From assembly GCA_002451555.1 (NCBI GenBank), contig DKCU01000111.1, positions 1 through 15,371 of the forward strand: a stretch of DNA of 15,371 nucleotides. The letters run 5' to 3'. This document shows, one piece after another, positions 7,261-14,042 of this stretch (position 1 is its first letter; every line of letters starts with the position of its first letter). This DNA comes from Candidatus Segatella albertsiae (GTDB lineage: Bacteria; Bacteroidota; Bacteroidia; Bacteroidales; Bacteroidaceae). The notes beneath the pieces are model-generated. The model had not been told where the DNA came from and did not search any database. It saw only the letters and a list, made by a program, of their open reading frames with translations. A program made the position numbers and the translations under genes.

Positions 7261-7374
7261 CGATTTATACATTCTTTTTCAACACATAGAACCTCACCCT
7301 CAGTTGTGGGGGGTATAGCCCGATTTGTCGTATCTTTTCATAAGATAGGCTGTATCTCAACAAAAAAAATATAA
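6415..7374 (+). pseudogene. ISAon1-type transposase catalytic region (ORF B), C-terminally truncated
   Basis: DDE transposase of the ISL3/ISAon1 group. Visible are HFSLDES (Asp at 6637-6639), YTFLTNKEGHGKHGTLVGAVKGT, KEITMDFSDSMFGIVKTCFP and IVIDCFHIMQLAGKGVEEM (Asp at 6871-6873), followed by a strongly basic helix and LSNGETLLDLLTHIRYPLL. After YPD at about 7240 the sequence turns into LQEVWIRHRFIHSFSTHRTS..., which does not resemble the family. The usual C-terminal part with the final catalytic Glu is absent, so the protein is predicted inactive. A real start would be near TTG 6464 or by frameshift from ORF A; the first codons of the frame overlap ORF A. Confidence 0.75.
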
Positions 7375-7418
7375 AACTTAACGTTTTATTTTGTTTTGTC
7401 TTCGATTTACACTATCTT
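7342..7418 (+). repeat. Hairpin/promoter element, copy C, upstream of the FKBP operon
   Basis: Same layout as copies A and B: AAGATAGGCTG (7342-7352) with CTCA and CAA shortly after, an imperfect inner hairpin (AAATATAAAAC / GTTTTATTTT), then TTCG, CACTATCTTTGCA. The outer inverted repeat is AAGATAG (7342-7348) / CTATCTT (7412-7418). The ends are conserved while the middle is different in sequence and longer (77 versus 60 bases). Here the element sits in a normal promoter position. Confidence 0.6.
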
Positions 7419-7420
7419 TG
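7389..7420 (+). promoter_or_regulatory. Promoter of the FKBP operon
   Basis: TTTTG (7389-7393), 19-base spacer, TATCTTTG (7413-7420). This fits the Bacteroidota housekeeping promoter (-33 TTTG and -7 TAnnTTTG). Transcription would start near 7426, giving a leader of about 50 bases before the ATG at 7475. Confidence 0.75.
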
Positions 7421-7474
7421 CACTCGTTTTAAAACATGTATAAGATTATTAATCAAAAGTTATAGATAAATTTT

Positions 7475-8077
7475 ATGGACAAAGTAAGTTATGCTCTTGG
7501 CATCGGCATCGGTCGCCAGTTGGCTTCTATGGGAGCTGAAAGTTTGAATATCGATGATTTCGCACAGGCTGTGAAGGATGCAATTGCAGACAAGTTGCAG
7601 ATGAGCGAGCAAGAGGCTCAAGAGTTGGTACAGAATTTCTTCGCCGAGCAAGAGGCTAAGGCTCAGGCTGCCGCTGCCGAGAAGGGCAAGGTTGCCAAGG
7701 AGGCAGGTGAGAAGTTCCTCGCCGAGAATGGCAAGAAGGAAGGTGTCATCACTACGAAGAGTGGTTTGCAATATCAGGTGTTGCGTGAGGGCAACGGTAA
7801 GGCTCCTAAGGCTACCGACAAGGTGGAGTGCCACTATGAGGGTACTTTGATCGATGGTACTAAGTTTGATAGCTCTTATGACCGTGGTCAGACTGCTACC
7901 TTCCCATTGAATCAGGTTATCGCTGGTTGGACAGAGGGTCTTCAGTTGATGACAGAGGGTGCCAAGTATCGTTTCTTCATCCCTTACCAGTTGGGTTATG
8001 GCGAGCGTGGCGCAGGTGCATCCATCCCTCCATTCTCAGCATTGATCTTCGATGTAGAGTTGGTTGCTGTTAAGTAA
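7475..8077 (+). CDS. FKBP-type peptidyl-prolyl cis-trans isomerase, cytoplasmic (FklB-like)
   Basis: 200 residues with no signal peptide; length and layout match the FklB group. It catalyses cis-trans isomerisation of X-Pro bonds and acts as a folding helper. The N-terminal dimerisation domain starts at MDKVSYALGIGIGRQL and ends in an alanine/lysine-rich helix (about 50-85). The FKBP domain follows from about 95: SGLQYQVL, CHYEGTLIDGTKFDSSYDRG, FPLNQVIAGWTEGLQLM, FIPYQLGYGERGAG, IPPFSALIFDVELV. The aromatic pocket residues expected in active FKBPs (Tyr of HYEG, Phe-Asp of KFDSS, Phe of TFPL, Val-Ile-Trp, Tyr of YGER, Phe of FDVE) are all present. It is first of three FKBP genes on one strand, so the three isomerases probably serve different compartments. 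Confidence 0.92.
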   Translation: MDKVSYALGIGIGRQLASMGAESLNIDDFAQAVKDAIADKLQMSEQEAQELVQNFFAEQEAKAQAAAAEKGKVAKEAGEKFLAENGKKEGVITTKSGLQYQVLREGNGKAPKATDKVECHYEGTLIDGTKFDSSYDRGQTATFPLNQVIAGWTEGLQLMTEGAKYRFFIPYQLGYGERGAGASIPPFSALIFDVELVAVK

Positions 8078-8080
8078 TCA

Positions 8081-8103
8081 AGATTTCCTGCATAGGAAAT
8101 TTA
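8081..8103 (+). other. Small hairpin in the FKBP1-FKBP2 spacer
   Basis: ATTTCC (8083-8088) and GGAAAT (8095-8100) form a six-pair stem with a six-base loop, followed by an AT-rich stretch. It may be a weak attenuator or an mRNA processing structure inside the operon; it is too weak to call a terminator. Confidence 0.35.
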
Positions 8104-8148
8104 TACATTTTTATATAATAGAGAACAAAGACAAAAATATAAAGAAAG

Positions 8149-9027
8149 ATGAAAAAGTTATTTTTCGGAGCCATGATGGCTTTGGCTGCAGCAGCAACAA
8201 TGGTAAGCTGTGGCAATTCTACTCCAAAGGCAGACCTCAAGGACGAGGTGGATACTTTGAGTTATGCTATGGGTATGGCACAGACCCAGGGCTTGAAAGA
8301 GTACTTGAGTGATCGTTTGCAGATTGATACTGCCTATATGGACGATTTCATCAAGGGTCTCAATGATGGTGCTAACGCTGGCGATGACAAGAAGAAGGCT
8401 GCTTATTATGCAGGTATCCAGATTGGTCAGCAGATTTCCAACCAGATGGTGAAGGGCATCAATCACGAGGTATTTGGTGAGGATTCAACCAAGACAATCT
8501 CTTTGAAGAACTTCATGGCTGGTTTCGTTACTGGTACTACAGGCAAGAAGGGCTTGATGACTATCGACCAGGCTACACAGACAGCACAGGCCAAGATGAT
8601 GTCTATCAAGGCTAAGGCTATGGAAAAGCAATATGGTCCTAACAAGGTGGCTGGTGAGAAGTTCCTTGCAGCCAACAAGAAGAAGCCAGGTGTTGTAACT
8701 CTTCCTTCTGGTGTTCAGTACAAGGTTATCAAGGAAGGCAATGGTCCTATGCCTAAGGATACTTCCATGGTAAAGGTACACTATGAGGGCAAGACTATCG
8801 ATGGCAAGGTATTCGACTCTTCTTACAAGCGTGGCGAGCCTGTTGACCTCCGTGCCAACCAGGTTATCAAGGGTTGGACAGACGCTTTGGTTCACATGCC
8901 AGCAGGTTCTGTATGGGAGGTTTACATCCCTCAGCAGTTGGCTTATGGCGAGCGTGAGCAAGGTCAGATCAAGCCATTCTCAGTGCTCATCTTCAAGATT
9001 GAGTTGGTTGCTGTAGGTAGCAAGTAA
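8149..9027 (+). CDS. FKBP-type peptidyl-prolyl isomerase, lipoprotein
   Basis: 292 residues. The N-terminus MKKLFFGAMMALAAAATMVSC ends in a lipobox-like VSC (Cys21), so an envelope lipoprotein is predicted. An N-terminal FKBP_N helical domain (about 30-180: DTLSYAMGMAQTQGLKEYL, later GVVTLPSGVQYKVI) is followed by the FKBP domain: VHYEGKTIDGKVFDSSYKRGEPVDL, NQVIKGWTDALVHMP, YIPQQLAYGEREQGQIKPFSVLIFKIELV. The usual Phe before the NQVI motif is Leu here (VDLRANQVI); other pocket residues are kept. The family is Mip/FkpA-like, folding exported proteins in the periplasm. The start at 8149 gives the complete signal peptide. It lies 71 bases after FKBP1 and 42 before FKBP3. Confidence 0.92.
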   Translation: MKKLFFGAMMALAAAATMVSCGNSTPKADLKDEVDTLSYAMGMAQTQGLKEYLSDRLQIDTAYMDDFIKGLNDGANAGDDKKKAAYYAGIQIGQQISNQMVKGINHEVFGEDSTKTISLKNFMAGFVTGTTGKKGLMTIDQATQTAQAKMMSIKAKAMEKQYGPNKVAGEKFLAANKKKPGVVTLPSGVQYKVIKEGNGPMPKDTSMVKVHYEGKTIDGKVFDSSYKRGEPVDLRANQVIKGWTDALVHMPAGSVWEVYIPQQLAYGEREQGQIKPFSVLIFKIELVAVGSK

Positions 9028-9069
9028 TTTGTTTTTGTGGGAACTCAGATAAAAAGAGGACTTAGATAA

Positions 9070-10053
9070 ATGAACAAAATGATAATGACAGCACTCGTCC
9101 TCGCGGCGAGTGCTTCTTTGTTTACAGCAAGTGCTGCAAGCAAGAAAGACAAGAACAAGGGAAAGGCGGTTGTTGCTCCGATCACATTGAAGACGTCAAC
9201 AGACTCTTTGAGTTATGCCGCAGGTGTCAATGCCACTCGTGGCTTGTTTAACTATCTCCAGCAAGCCTATCAGGTGGATACTGCTTACATGGAGAACTTT
9301 ATCCGTGGCTACAAGGATGCTCTTGCCATGGGCATCAATGCGCAGACAACAGCTTATTCCGCAGGTATGGAAATCGCCAAGATGGTGGAGAAGCGTATCT
9401 ATCCCGGAACCAAGGATGAGTTGAAGAGTACTGGCGATTCTATCAGTCATGCACTTTTCCAGGAAGGATTTATGGCTGCGTTGGCAAGTGATACAACCTA
9501 CTTCTCACCTAAGAAGGCTGAGGCTTTCCAACAGGAGGCTTTGGCAGGTGCTGGTGAGAGATTCTTGGCAGAGAATGCCAAGAAGCCAGGTGTCAAGGTT
9601 TTGCCTAGTGGTTTGCAGTATAAGGTGATTACCGAGGGTACAGGCGAGGTGCCAAAGGCAAGCGACGAGGTAGAGGTTATCTACGAGGGTCGCTTGATAG
9701 ACGGTACTGTCTTCGACGCTACTTCTAAGCATGGCGGCAACAAGACGGACAAGTTCAAGGCTGGCAACCTCATCAAGGGCTGGACAGAGGCTTTGACCAT
9801 GATGCCAGTGGGCAGTAAGTGGCAAGTCTATATTCCTCAGGAGTTGGCTTATGGTGCTCGCCAGGCTGGTCAGATTCCTCCATACTCAGCTTTGGTATTC
9901 GACTTGGAACTGGTAAACATTGTGAAGCCAGAGGCAAAGCCAGCTGAGCCTGCAGGTGAATTGAAAGGCAACGTAGCTGTAGGTTCTGAGAAGAAGACAG
10001 CTTCCAAGACTTCTGCTAAGAAAGTTTCTTCTGTTAAGAAAAGAAAGAAGTAA
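9070..10053 (+). CDS. FKBP-type peptidyl-prolyl isomerase, secreted, with lysine-rich tail
   Basis: 327 residues. The signal peptide MNKMIMTALVLAASASLFTASA has an Ala-X-Ala type end and no lipobox Cys, followed by a basic stretch (SKKDKNKGKAV). The FKBP_N domain begins at DSLSYAAGVNATRGLFNYL; the FKBP domain covers about 185-290: VIYEGRLIDGTVFDATSKHG, FKAGNLIKGWTEALTMMP, YIPQELAYGARQAGQIPPYSALVFDLELV. The usual V-I-x-G-W is L-I-x-G-W, and a short insertion (GGNKTDK) precedes it. After the domain comes an unusual basic tail of about 35 residues (KKTASKTSAKKVSSVKKRKK), low in complexity. It could bind polyanions such as nucleic acid, LPS or surface glycans; this is speculative. Last gene of the operon before a strong terminator. 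Confidence 0.9.
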   Translation: MNKMIMTALVLAASASLFTASAASKKDKNKGKAVVAPITLKTSTDSLSYAAGVNATRGLFNYLQQAYQVDTAYMENFIRGYKDALAMGINAQTTAYSAGMEIAKMVEKRIYPGTKDELKSTGDSISHALFQEGFMAALASDTTYFSPKKAEAFQQEALAGAGERFLAENAKKPGVKVLPSGLQYKVITEGTGEVPKASDEVEVIYEGRLIDGTVFDATSKHGGNKTDKFKAGNLIKGWTEALTMMPVGSKWQVYIPQELAYGARQAGQIPPYSALVFDLELVNIVKPEAKPAEPAGELKGNVAVGSEKKTASKTSAKKVSSVKKRKK

Positions 10054-10126
10054 CTTCGGTATTTGCAGAAGCATTCCTAAAATGTCGCCAAAAACGAAAT
10101 GAGTTGTTAAAAAAGCATATAAAACT

Positions 10127-10168
10127 AACAAAAAGCACGATTATTGCAAAATAATCGTGCTTTTTGTT
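10127..10168 (+). terminator. Intrinsic terminator of the FKBP operon
   Basis: ACAAAAAGCACGATTAT (10128-10144) and ATAATCGTGCTTTTTGT (10151-10167) form a perfect 17-pair stem with a six-base loop, and the descending arm carries the T run. The A run on the other arm could let it work in both directions. Confidence 0.85.
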
Positions 10169-10197
10169 GCTTATTCCAATAGTTTTTCCTAATTTTG
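10167..10197 (+). promoter_or_regulatory. Promoter of the Lrp-type regulator
   Basis: TTG (10167-10169), a 20-base spacer and TAATTTTG (10190-10197) match the Bacteroidota consensus well. The -33 box touches the end of the terminator hairpin. Predicted start near 10203, leaving a leader of about 48 bases before the ATG at 10252. Confidence 0.65.
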
Positions 10198-10202
10198 CTA
10201 TC

Positions 10203-10220
10203 TGGTATAAGATAATACCA
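10203..10220. promoter_or_regulatory. Candidate operator at the regulator's transcription start
   Basis: TGGTAT (10203-10208) and ATACCA (10215-10220) are a perfect six-base inverted repeat around AAGATA, located at the predicted transcription start of an Lrp/AsnC gene. Such regulators often repress themselves from sites there. Short and AT-rich, so it could be chance. Confidence 0.35.
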
Positions 10221-10251
10221 TCTAAGATACAATAATATAAAACAGATAAAA

Positions 10252-10719
10252 ATGGAGAAAATAGACAATCTTGACAGAAAGATATTGGGCATCCTTTCCA
10301 AGAATGCTCGCATTCCTTTCAAGGACGTAGCAGCAGAGTGCGGCGTGTCTCGTGCCGCTATCCATCAGCGTGTACAGCATTTGATGGAGGCAGGTTTCAT
10401 CACGGGTAGTGGCTTCGATGTCAACCCGAAGAGCTTGGGCTATTCTACTTGTACATACGTGGGCTTGAACTTGGAGCGTGGTAATATGTACAAGAAGGTG
10501 GTGGAGCGTCTTCAGAACATACCAGAGATTGTGGAGTGTCACTTCACGACAGGTTCTTATACCATGCTTATCAAACTCTATGCCCGTGATAACGAGCAGT
10601 TGATGGACTTGCTCAACAATAAGTTGCAGGCTATCCCTGGTGTGGTTTCCACCGAGACGCTCATCTCTCTGGAGCAGAGCATCAAGCGTGAGATTCCTGT
10701 CATCTTGGAAGACGAATAA
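10252..10719 (+). CDS. Lrp/AsnC family transcriptional regulator
   Basis: 155 residues, full family length. An N-terminal winged helix-turn-helix (about 4-52) shows the signature start DNLDRKILGILSKNARIPFKDVA and the recognition helix VSRAAIHQRVQHLMEAGFI. A C-terminal RAM ligand-binding/oligomerisation domain (about 66-148) shows YVGLNLERGNMYKKVVERLQNIPEIVECHFTTGSYTMLIKL and the closing IPGVVSTETLISLEQ. These proteins form dimers to octamers and sense amino acids. The gene stands directly upstream of two peptidase-type genes on the same strand (26-base gap to the first), so it probably controls or responds to peptide or amino acid supply. Which amino acid is sensed cannot be read from the sequence. 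Confidence 0.93.
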   Translation: MEKIDNLDRKILGILSKNARIPFKDVAAECGVSRAAIHQRVQHLMEAGFITGSGFDVNPKSLGYSTCTYVGLNLERGNMYKKVVERLQNIPEIVECHFTTGSYTMLIKLYARDNEQLMDLLNNKLQAIPGVVSTETLISLEQSIKREIPVILEDE

Positions 10720-10745
10720 AAAATAGTTTGTTTAAAGGTAAACAA

Positions 10746-12491
10746 ATGGAAACATTTGATTTGGATTCACACTTGAAGGGTGTGTATTCTGTTTTTCCCG
10801 AAGCGAAGCATCAGCCCATGATTGGTATCACTGCCAATTACGAGGGTGTTGATGCCACGCTTCGTGACCGTTATTATAAACAAGTGATTGCGGCAGGCGC
10901 TACGCCTGTCATCATTCCTCCTGTTGCCGACACGGATGCCATCGTCAATACCTTGGAACATTTGGATGGCATCATCTTGTCGGGTGGTGGCGACCATAAT
11001 CCTTTGTGGATGGGCGAGGAACCTTCGCCTAAGCTCCATAACATCAATCGGGAACGTGACTTGGCTGAGTTCTTGCTTGTCCGTTTGGCTTATAATCGTC
11101 AGATTCCTATGTTGGGAATCTGTCGTGGTATCCAGACCTTGGCGATTGCTTTGGGTGGAAAGGTGGAGCAAGACATCAAGCAAGAGGTGAAGCACTCACA
11201 GGATGCCGACCGTGAGGAACCTACGCATAGTGTGCAAATCGTGAAAGGTTCTACCTTATATAATATATATAATAGCGAAAAGATATTTGTCAATTCCTTC
11301 CATCATCAGGCAGTGAGTGCGCCGGGAAGTAAGTTGCGTACCATCGCCAAATCGACCGATGGCATCATCGAGGCAGTGGAGAGCAGTGAATATAAGTCTA
11401 TCCTTGGTGTGCAGTGGCATCCTGAGTGGTTGGAAGAGGAAGGACTGAAGATATTCCAATGGCTTGTGGGGCAGGCGAACGAGTTTTATGAGGCGAAGCA
11501 ACTGCATAAACGCATCTTGACCCTCGACACCCATTGCGACACACCGATGTTCTTCCCACAAGGCATCCGTTTCGACCATCGGTACAGCCGTATCTTGGTG
11601 GATTTACACAAGATGACCGATGGACACCAAGATGCCACTACGATGGTGGCTTATCTGCCACAGCCGAAGATGGGCGAGACATTCAGCAGCAAAGTGGATT
11701 TCCCTGTGGATGGACCTACTCAGTATGCTGACTTGATTTTCGATAAGATAGAGGAAATCGTAAGCAAGAACAGCAACTATCTGAGCATTGCCCGTACACC
11801 TTCCGACCTTTATAGTGACAAGCGCAAGGGAAGAAAGAGCATCATGCTCGGTATCGAGAATGGTCTTGCCCTAGGACATGACATTGCCAATGTGAAGCAT
11901 TTCGCACAGCGTGGCATTGTCTATATCACTCTTTGCCATAATGGCGACAACGATATTTGTGACAGTGCTCGTGGCTGTAATACCCACAATGGTGTGAGTA
12001 GCTTTGGTGAGAAGGTTATCCAGGAGATGAACCGTCTGGGCATCATGGTAGATTTGAGCCATGGTGGCGAGAAGAGTTTCTATGATGCCTTGGAAATCAG
12101 TAAGTTGCCAATCGTGTGCAGCCATAGCAGCAGCAAGGCTCTTTGCGATGTACCTCGCAACCTGACGGATGACCAGATGCGTGCGCTTGCTGCCAAGGGA
12201 GGTGTGGCTCATACTACGCTTTATCATGGCTTCCTTCGCAAGGAGGGTGAGGCAGACATCATGGATGCCATCGCACATCTTGAACATGCCATTGACATCA
12301 TGGGCATCGACCATGTAGGTCTGGGCACCGACTTCGATGGGGATGGCGGAATACGTGGACTCGCCAATTCCTCAGAACTAATCAATTTCACGATTCAGTT
12401 GCTCCGTCGTAAGTACAGTGAACAAGACATCGCCAAGATATGGGGCGGAAACTGGCTCAGAGTCATGGCTCAGGTACAGGCGGTAAGGTAA
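10746..12491 (+). CDS. Fusion of peptidase C26 (gamma-glutamyl hydrolase-like) and membrane dipeptidase M19
   Basis: 581 residues from ATG 10746; a TTG six codons upstream is less likely. Residues about 20-245 form a class I glutamine amidotransferase-like C26 domain of the PuuD type: DGIILSGGGDHNP, GICRGIQTLA with nucleophile Cys126, and QWHPEW with His225 and Glu227. Residues about 255-580 form an M19 zinc dipeptidase: LDTHCDTP (His263, Asp265), GIENG (Glu371), VDLSHGG (His439), CSHSSSKAL (His460) and GLGTDFDG (Asp529). All expected metal ligands are present, so both halves look active. No signal peptide is seen, so a cytoplasmic enzyme is predicted. C26 enzymes cut gamma-glutamyl amide bonds and M19 enzymes cut dipeptides such as Cys-Gly. 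One chain could therefore degrade gamma-glutamyl peptides, glutathione for example, in two steps; this is inference. Likely cotranscribed with the Lrp-type gene and the M28 gene. Confidence 0.9.
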   Translation: METFDLDSHLKGVYSVFPEAKHQPMIGITANYEGVDATLRDRYYKQVIAAGATPVIIPPVADTDAIVNTLEHLDGIILSGGGDHNPLWMGEEPSPKLHNINRERDLAEFLLVRLAYNRQIPMLGICRGIQTLAIALGGKVEQDIKQEVKHSQDADREEPTHSVQIVKGSTLYNIYNSEKIFVNSFHHQAVSAPGSKLRTIAKSTDGIIEAVESSEYKSILGVQWHPEWLEEEGLKIFQWLVGQANEFYEAKQLHKRILTLDTHCDTPMFFPQGIRFDHRYSRILVDLHKMTDGHQDATTMVAYLPQPKMGETFSSKVDFPVDGPTQYADLIFDKIEEIVSKNSNYLSIARTPSDLYSDKRKGRKSIMLGIENGLALGHDIANVKHFAQRGIVYITLCHNGDNDICDSARGCNTHNGVSSFGEKVIQEMNRLGIMVDLSHGGEKSFYDALEISKLPIVCSHSSSKALCDVPRNLTDDQMRALAAKGGVAHTTLYHGFLRKEGEADIMDAIAHLEHAIDIMGIDHVGLGTDFDGDGGIRGLANSSELINFTIQLLRRKYSEQDIAKIWGGNWLRVMAQVQAVR

Positions 12492-12550
12492 GGGAAGAGG
12501 GAAGAACGAAGAGTGAAGAATTCAAATGCTTTTTAGACGAGAAAAGAAAG

Positions 12551-13579
12551 ATGACAAAGAAGATGAAGATTATGATAGGCGTGTTGGCTGCTGCTATTAT
12601 CGGTGGCGCATACGCATATAAGGCTACGCAAGGTAGTGCTTCTCCTGAGGTCGAGGAGGTGGAGGAAGCAGAGAAGTTGAATCCTGTAGGACCAGCTTTC
12701 AATGCGGATTCTGCCTTGGCTTACTGTCAGGTGCAGTGTGATTTCGGACCTCGCACGATGAATAGCGAGGCGCACGATAAGTGCGGTGAGTGGATTGTGC
12801 AAAAGTTCAAGCAGTTCGGATGTGAGGTAGCTACTCAGAAGGCTGATTTGAAGGGGTATGATGGAACGGTATTGAAGAATACCAACATCATCGCCAGTTA
12901 CAATCCAAAGGCTACCACTCGCATCATGCTTTGTGCCCATTGGGATAGTCGCCCTTGGGCAGACAATGACCCTGATAGCACGAATTGGCACAAGCCAGTG
13001 ATGGCTGCCAACGATGGTGCCAGTGGCGTGGCAGTGATGTTGGAGATAGCTCGCCAGTTGCAGGCCGATAAGAAGTTGAATCCTGCCATTGGTGTCGATT
13101 TCGTTTGTTTCGATACCGAGGATTGGGGTGTTCCACAATGGGCTGATGTGCAGGATAGTGGAGACTCTTGGGCATTGGGCGCACAGTATTGGAGCGAGAA
13201 CAAGGCGGAAGGTTATGTGCCACGCTTTGGAATCTTGCTTGACATGGTAGGAGGACAAGGTGCCAAGTTCTATCGTGAGGGAATGTCCATGCAGTATGCC
13301 TCTGCTATAGTCAAGAAGGTATGGAGTGCAGCTCGCCAGGCTGGTTTCGGCAGTTATTTCCCTAAGAGCGATGGTGGTATGATTACCGATGATCACATAC
13401 CTGTCAATGAGAAGGCTAAGATTCCTACCATTGATGTGATCGCTTATTATCCAGATTGCCAACAGAGTAGCTTCGGACCTACTTGGCACACGGTGAGCGA
13501 TGACATGGCTCATCTCGACAAGAACGTGTTGAAGGCAGTGGGACAGACCATGATTCAAGTGCTTTATACGGAAGAGTAA
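12551..13579 (+). CDS. M28-family glutaminyl-peptide cyclotransferase-like protein
   Basis: 342 residues from ATG 12551, chosen because it gives a clean N-terminal membrane anchor or signal (MTKKMKIMIGVLAAAIIGGAYAY); ATG 12563 is an alternative. An acidic linker (EVEEVEEAEK) follows. The M28 zinc domain covers about 50-340: AHWDSRPWAD (His130), ANDGASG (Asp155), FDTEDWG (Glu190, Asp191), LLDMVGG (Asp231) and TWHTVSDD (His313). The WDSRPWAD and DTEDWG patterns are those of Bacteroidota glutaminyl cyclases rather than ordinary aminopeptidases. They turn an N-terminal Gln into pyroglutamate, often on exported proteins exposed after signal peptide cleavage. The anchor places the domain in the periplasm. 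It starts 59 bases after the C26/M19 gene, probably the same transcript. An aminopeptidase activity cannot be excluded. Confidence 0.85.
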   Translation: MTKKMKIMIGVLAAAIIGGAYAYKATQGSASPEVEEVEEAEKLNPVGPAFNADSALAYCQVQCDFGPRTMNSEAHDKCGEWIVQKFKQFGCEVATQKADLKGYDGTVLKNTNIIASYNPKATTRIMLCAHWDSRPWADNDPDSTNWHKPVMAANDGASGVAVMLEIARQLQADKKLNPAIGVDFVCFDTEDWGVPQWADVQDSGDSWALGAQYWSENKAEGYVPRFGILLDMVGGQGAKFYREGMSMQYASAIVKKVWSAARQAGFGSYFPKSDGGMITDDHIPVNEKAKIPTIDVIAYYPDCQQSSFGPTWHTVSDDMAHLDKNVLKAVGQTMIQVLYTEE

Positions 13580-13750
13580 ATATTGGTGTAAAAGAAGGAA
13601 AGAGAGCGAACAAAGAGTAGATAATAAGTAGTTTTTGTCATAAAAAACTAACAAAAAACTCTCACTCTGATTTCCTTGAAATAGGATGGATAAATACACT
13701 TCTTCTACACTCGTATTGTCATAAAATGCTCTTTTTGCCAATATATTTTT
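13580..13750. other. First part of convergent intergenic region
   Basis: AT-rich gap after the M28 gene. The only structure I see is a weak AT-rich hairpin, TAGTTTTT (13629-13636) / AAAAACTA (13643-13650), a poor terminator candidate. No gene is supported: the long open frame on the opposite strand (12533-13741) is a shadow of the M28 gene. Confidence 0.4.
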
Positions 13751-13752
13751 CT

Positions 13753-13866
13753 AAAGACGTACGACTATGAGGCTTATAGTTGTACGTCTTTAGTTTTCAT
13801 GTTGTACGTTTATGTAGGGTATGGTTGTACGACTATAGCATGAGTGGTCGTACAACCATAGGCTAT
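13753..13866. repeat. Five-unit array of GTYGTACRAC sites spaced 22-23 bases apart
   Basis: GTAC cores occur at 13759, 13782, 13804, 13827 and 13850, at intervals of 23, 22, 23 and 23. Flanking bases are conserved around them: GACGTACGAC, GTTGTACGTC, GTTGTACGTT, GTTGTACGAC, GTCGTACAAC. Each is an imperfect palindrome close to GTYGTACRAC, and the spacer often continues CTATR. Units 1 and 2 also form an 18-base-arm hairpin (13751-13768 / 13776-13793), and units 4 and 5 a perfect 14-base-arm inverted repeat (13820-13833 / 13847-13860). It lies between the 3' ends of two convergent genes. Confidence 0.75.
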
Positions 13867-14042
13867 CTGATTTTCGAATATTTCTTGTGGATATACTAAT
13901 CTATTGATAACCAAGTAGATATAAAGATGCTTGTAAATTGCGTATTCTCATGAAGTTTGCTACCACTTTGAAAATATGAGGAACTCAGAACTATAAATGT
14001 AAAAATAACAGAATGTAGTGGGCTGCTGCACGAACTTGGCTT
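13867..14042. other. Second part of convergent intergenic region, no feature seen
   Basis: AT-rich sequence between the site array and the stop of the minus-strand ATPase. I see no open frame with protein-like content, no good hairpin and no promoter box that can be defended. Confidence 0.4.

Noticed and set aside
7260..7341. Right terminal inverted repeat of the IS
   Set aside because: I compared GC-rich stretches here (around 7293-7322) with the left flank (5985-6030) and found no convincing match; the right end seems deleted.
12533..13741. 402-codon open frame on the minus strand opposite the M28 gene
   Set aside because: It is antisense to a clear M28 enzyme with complete metal ligands; its translation is leucine/isoleucine/serine/histidine-rich without recognisable motifs, typical of a shadow frame.
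13753..13866. CRISPR array
   Set aside because: Conserved part is only about ten bases, the period is 22-23 bases and the intervening bases are themselves semi-conserved; no spacers and no cas genes.
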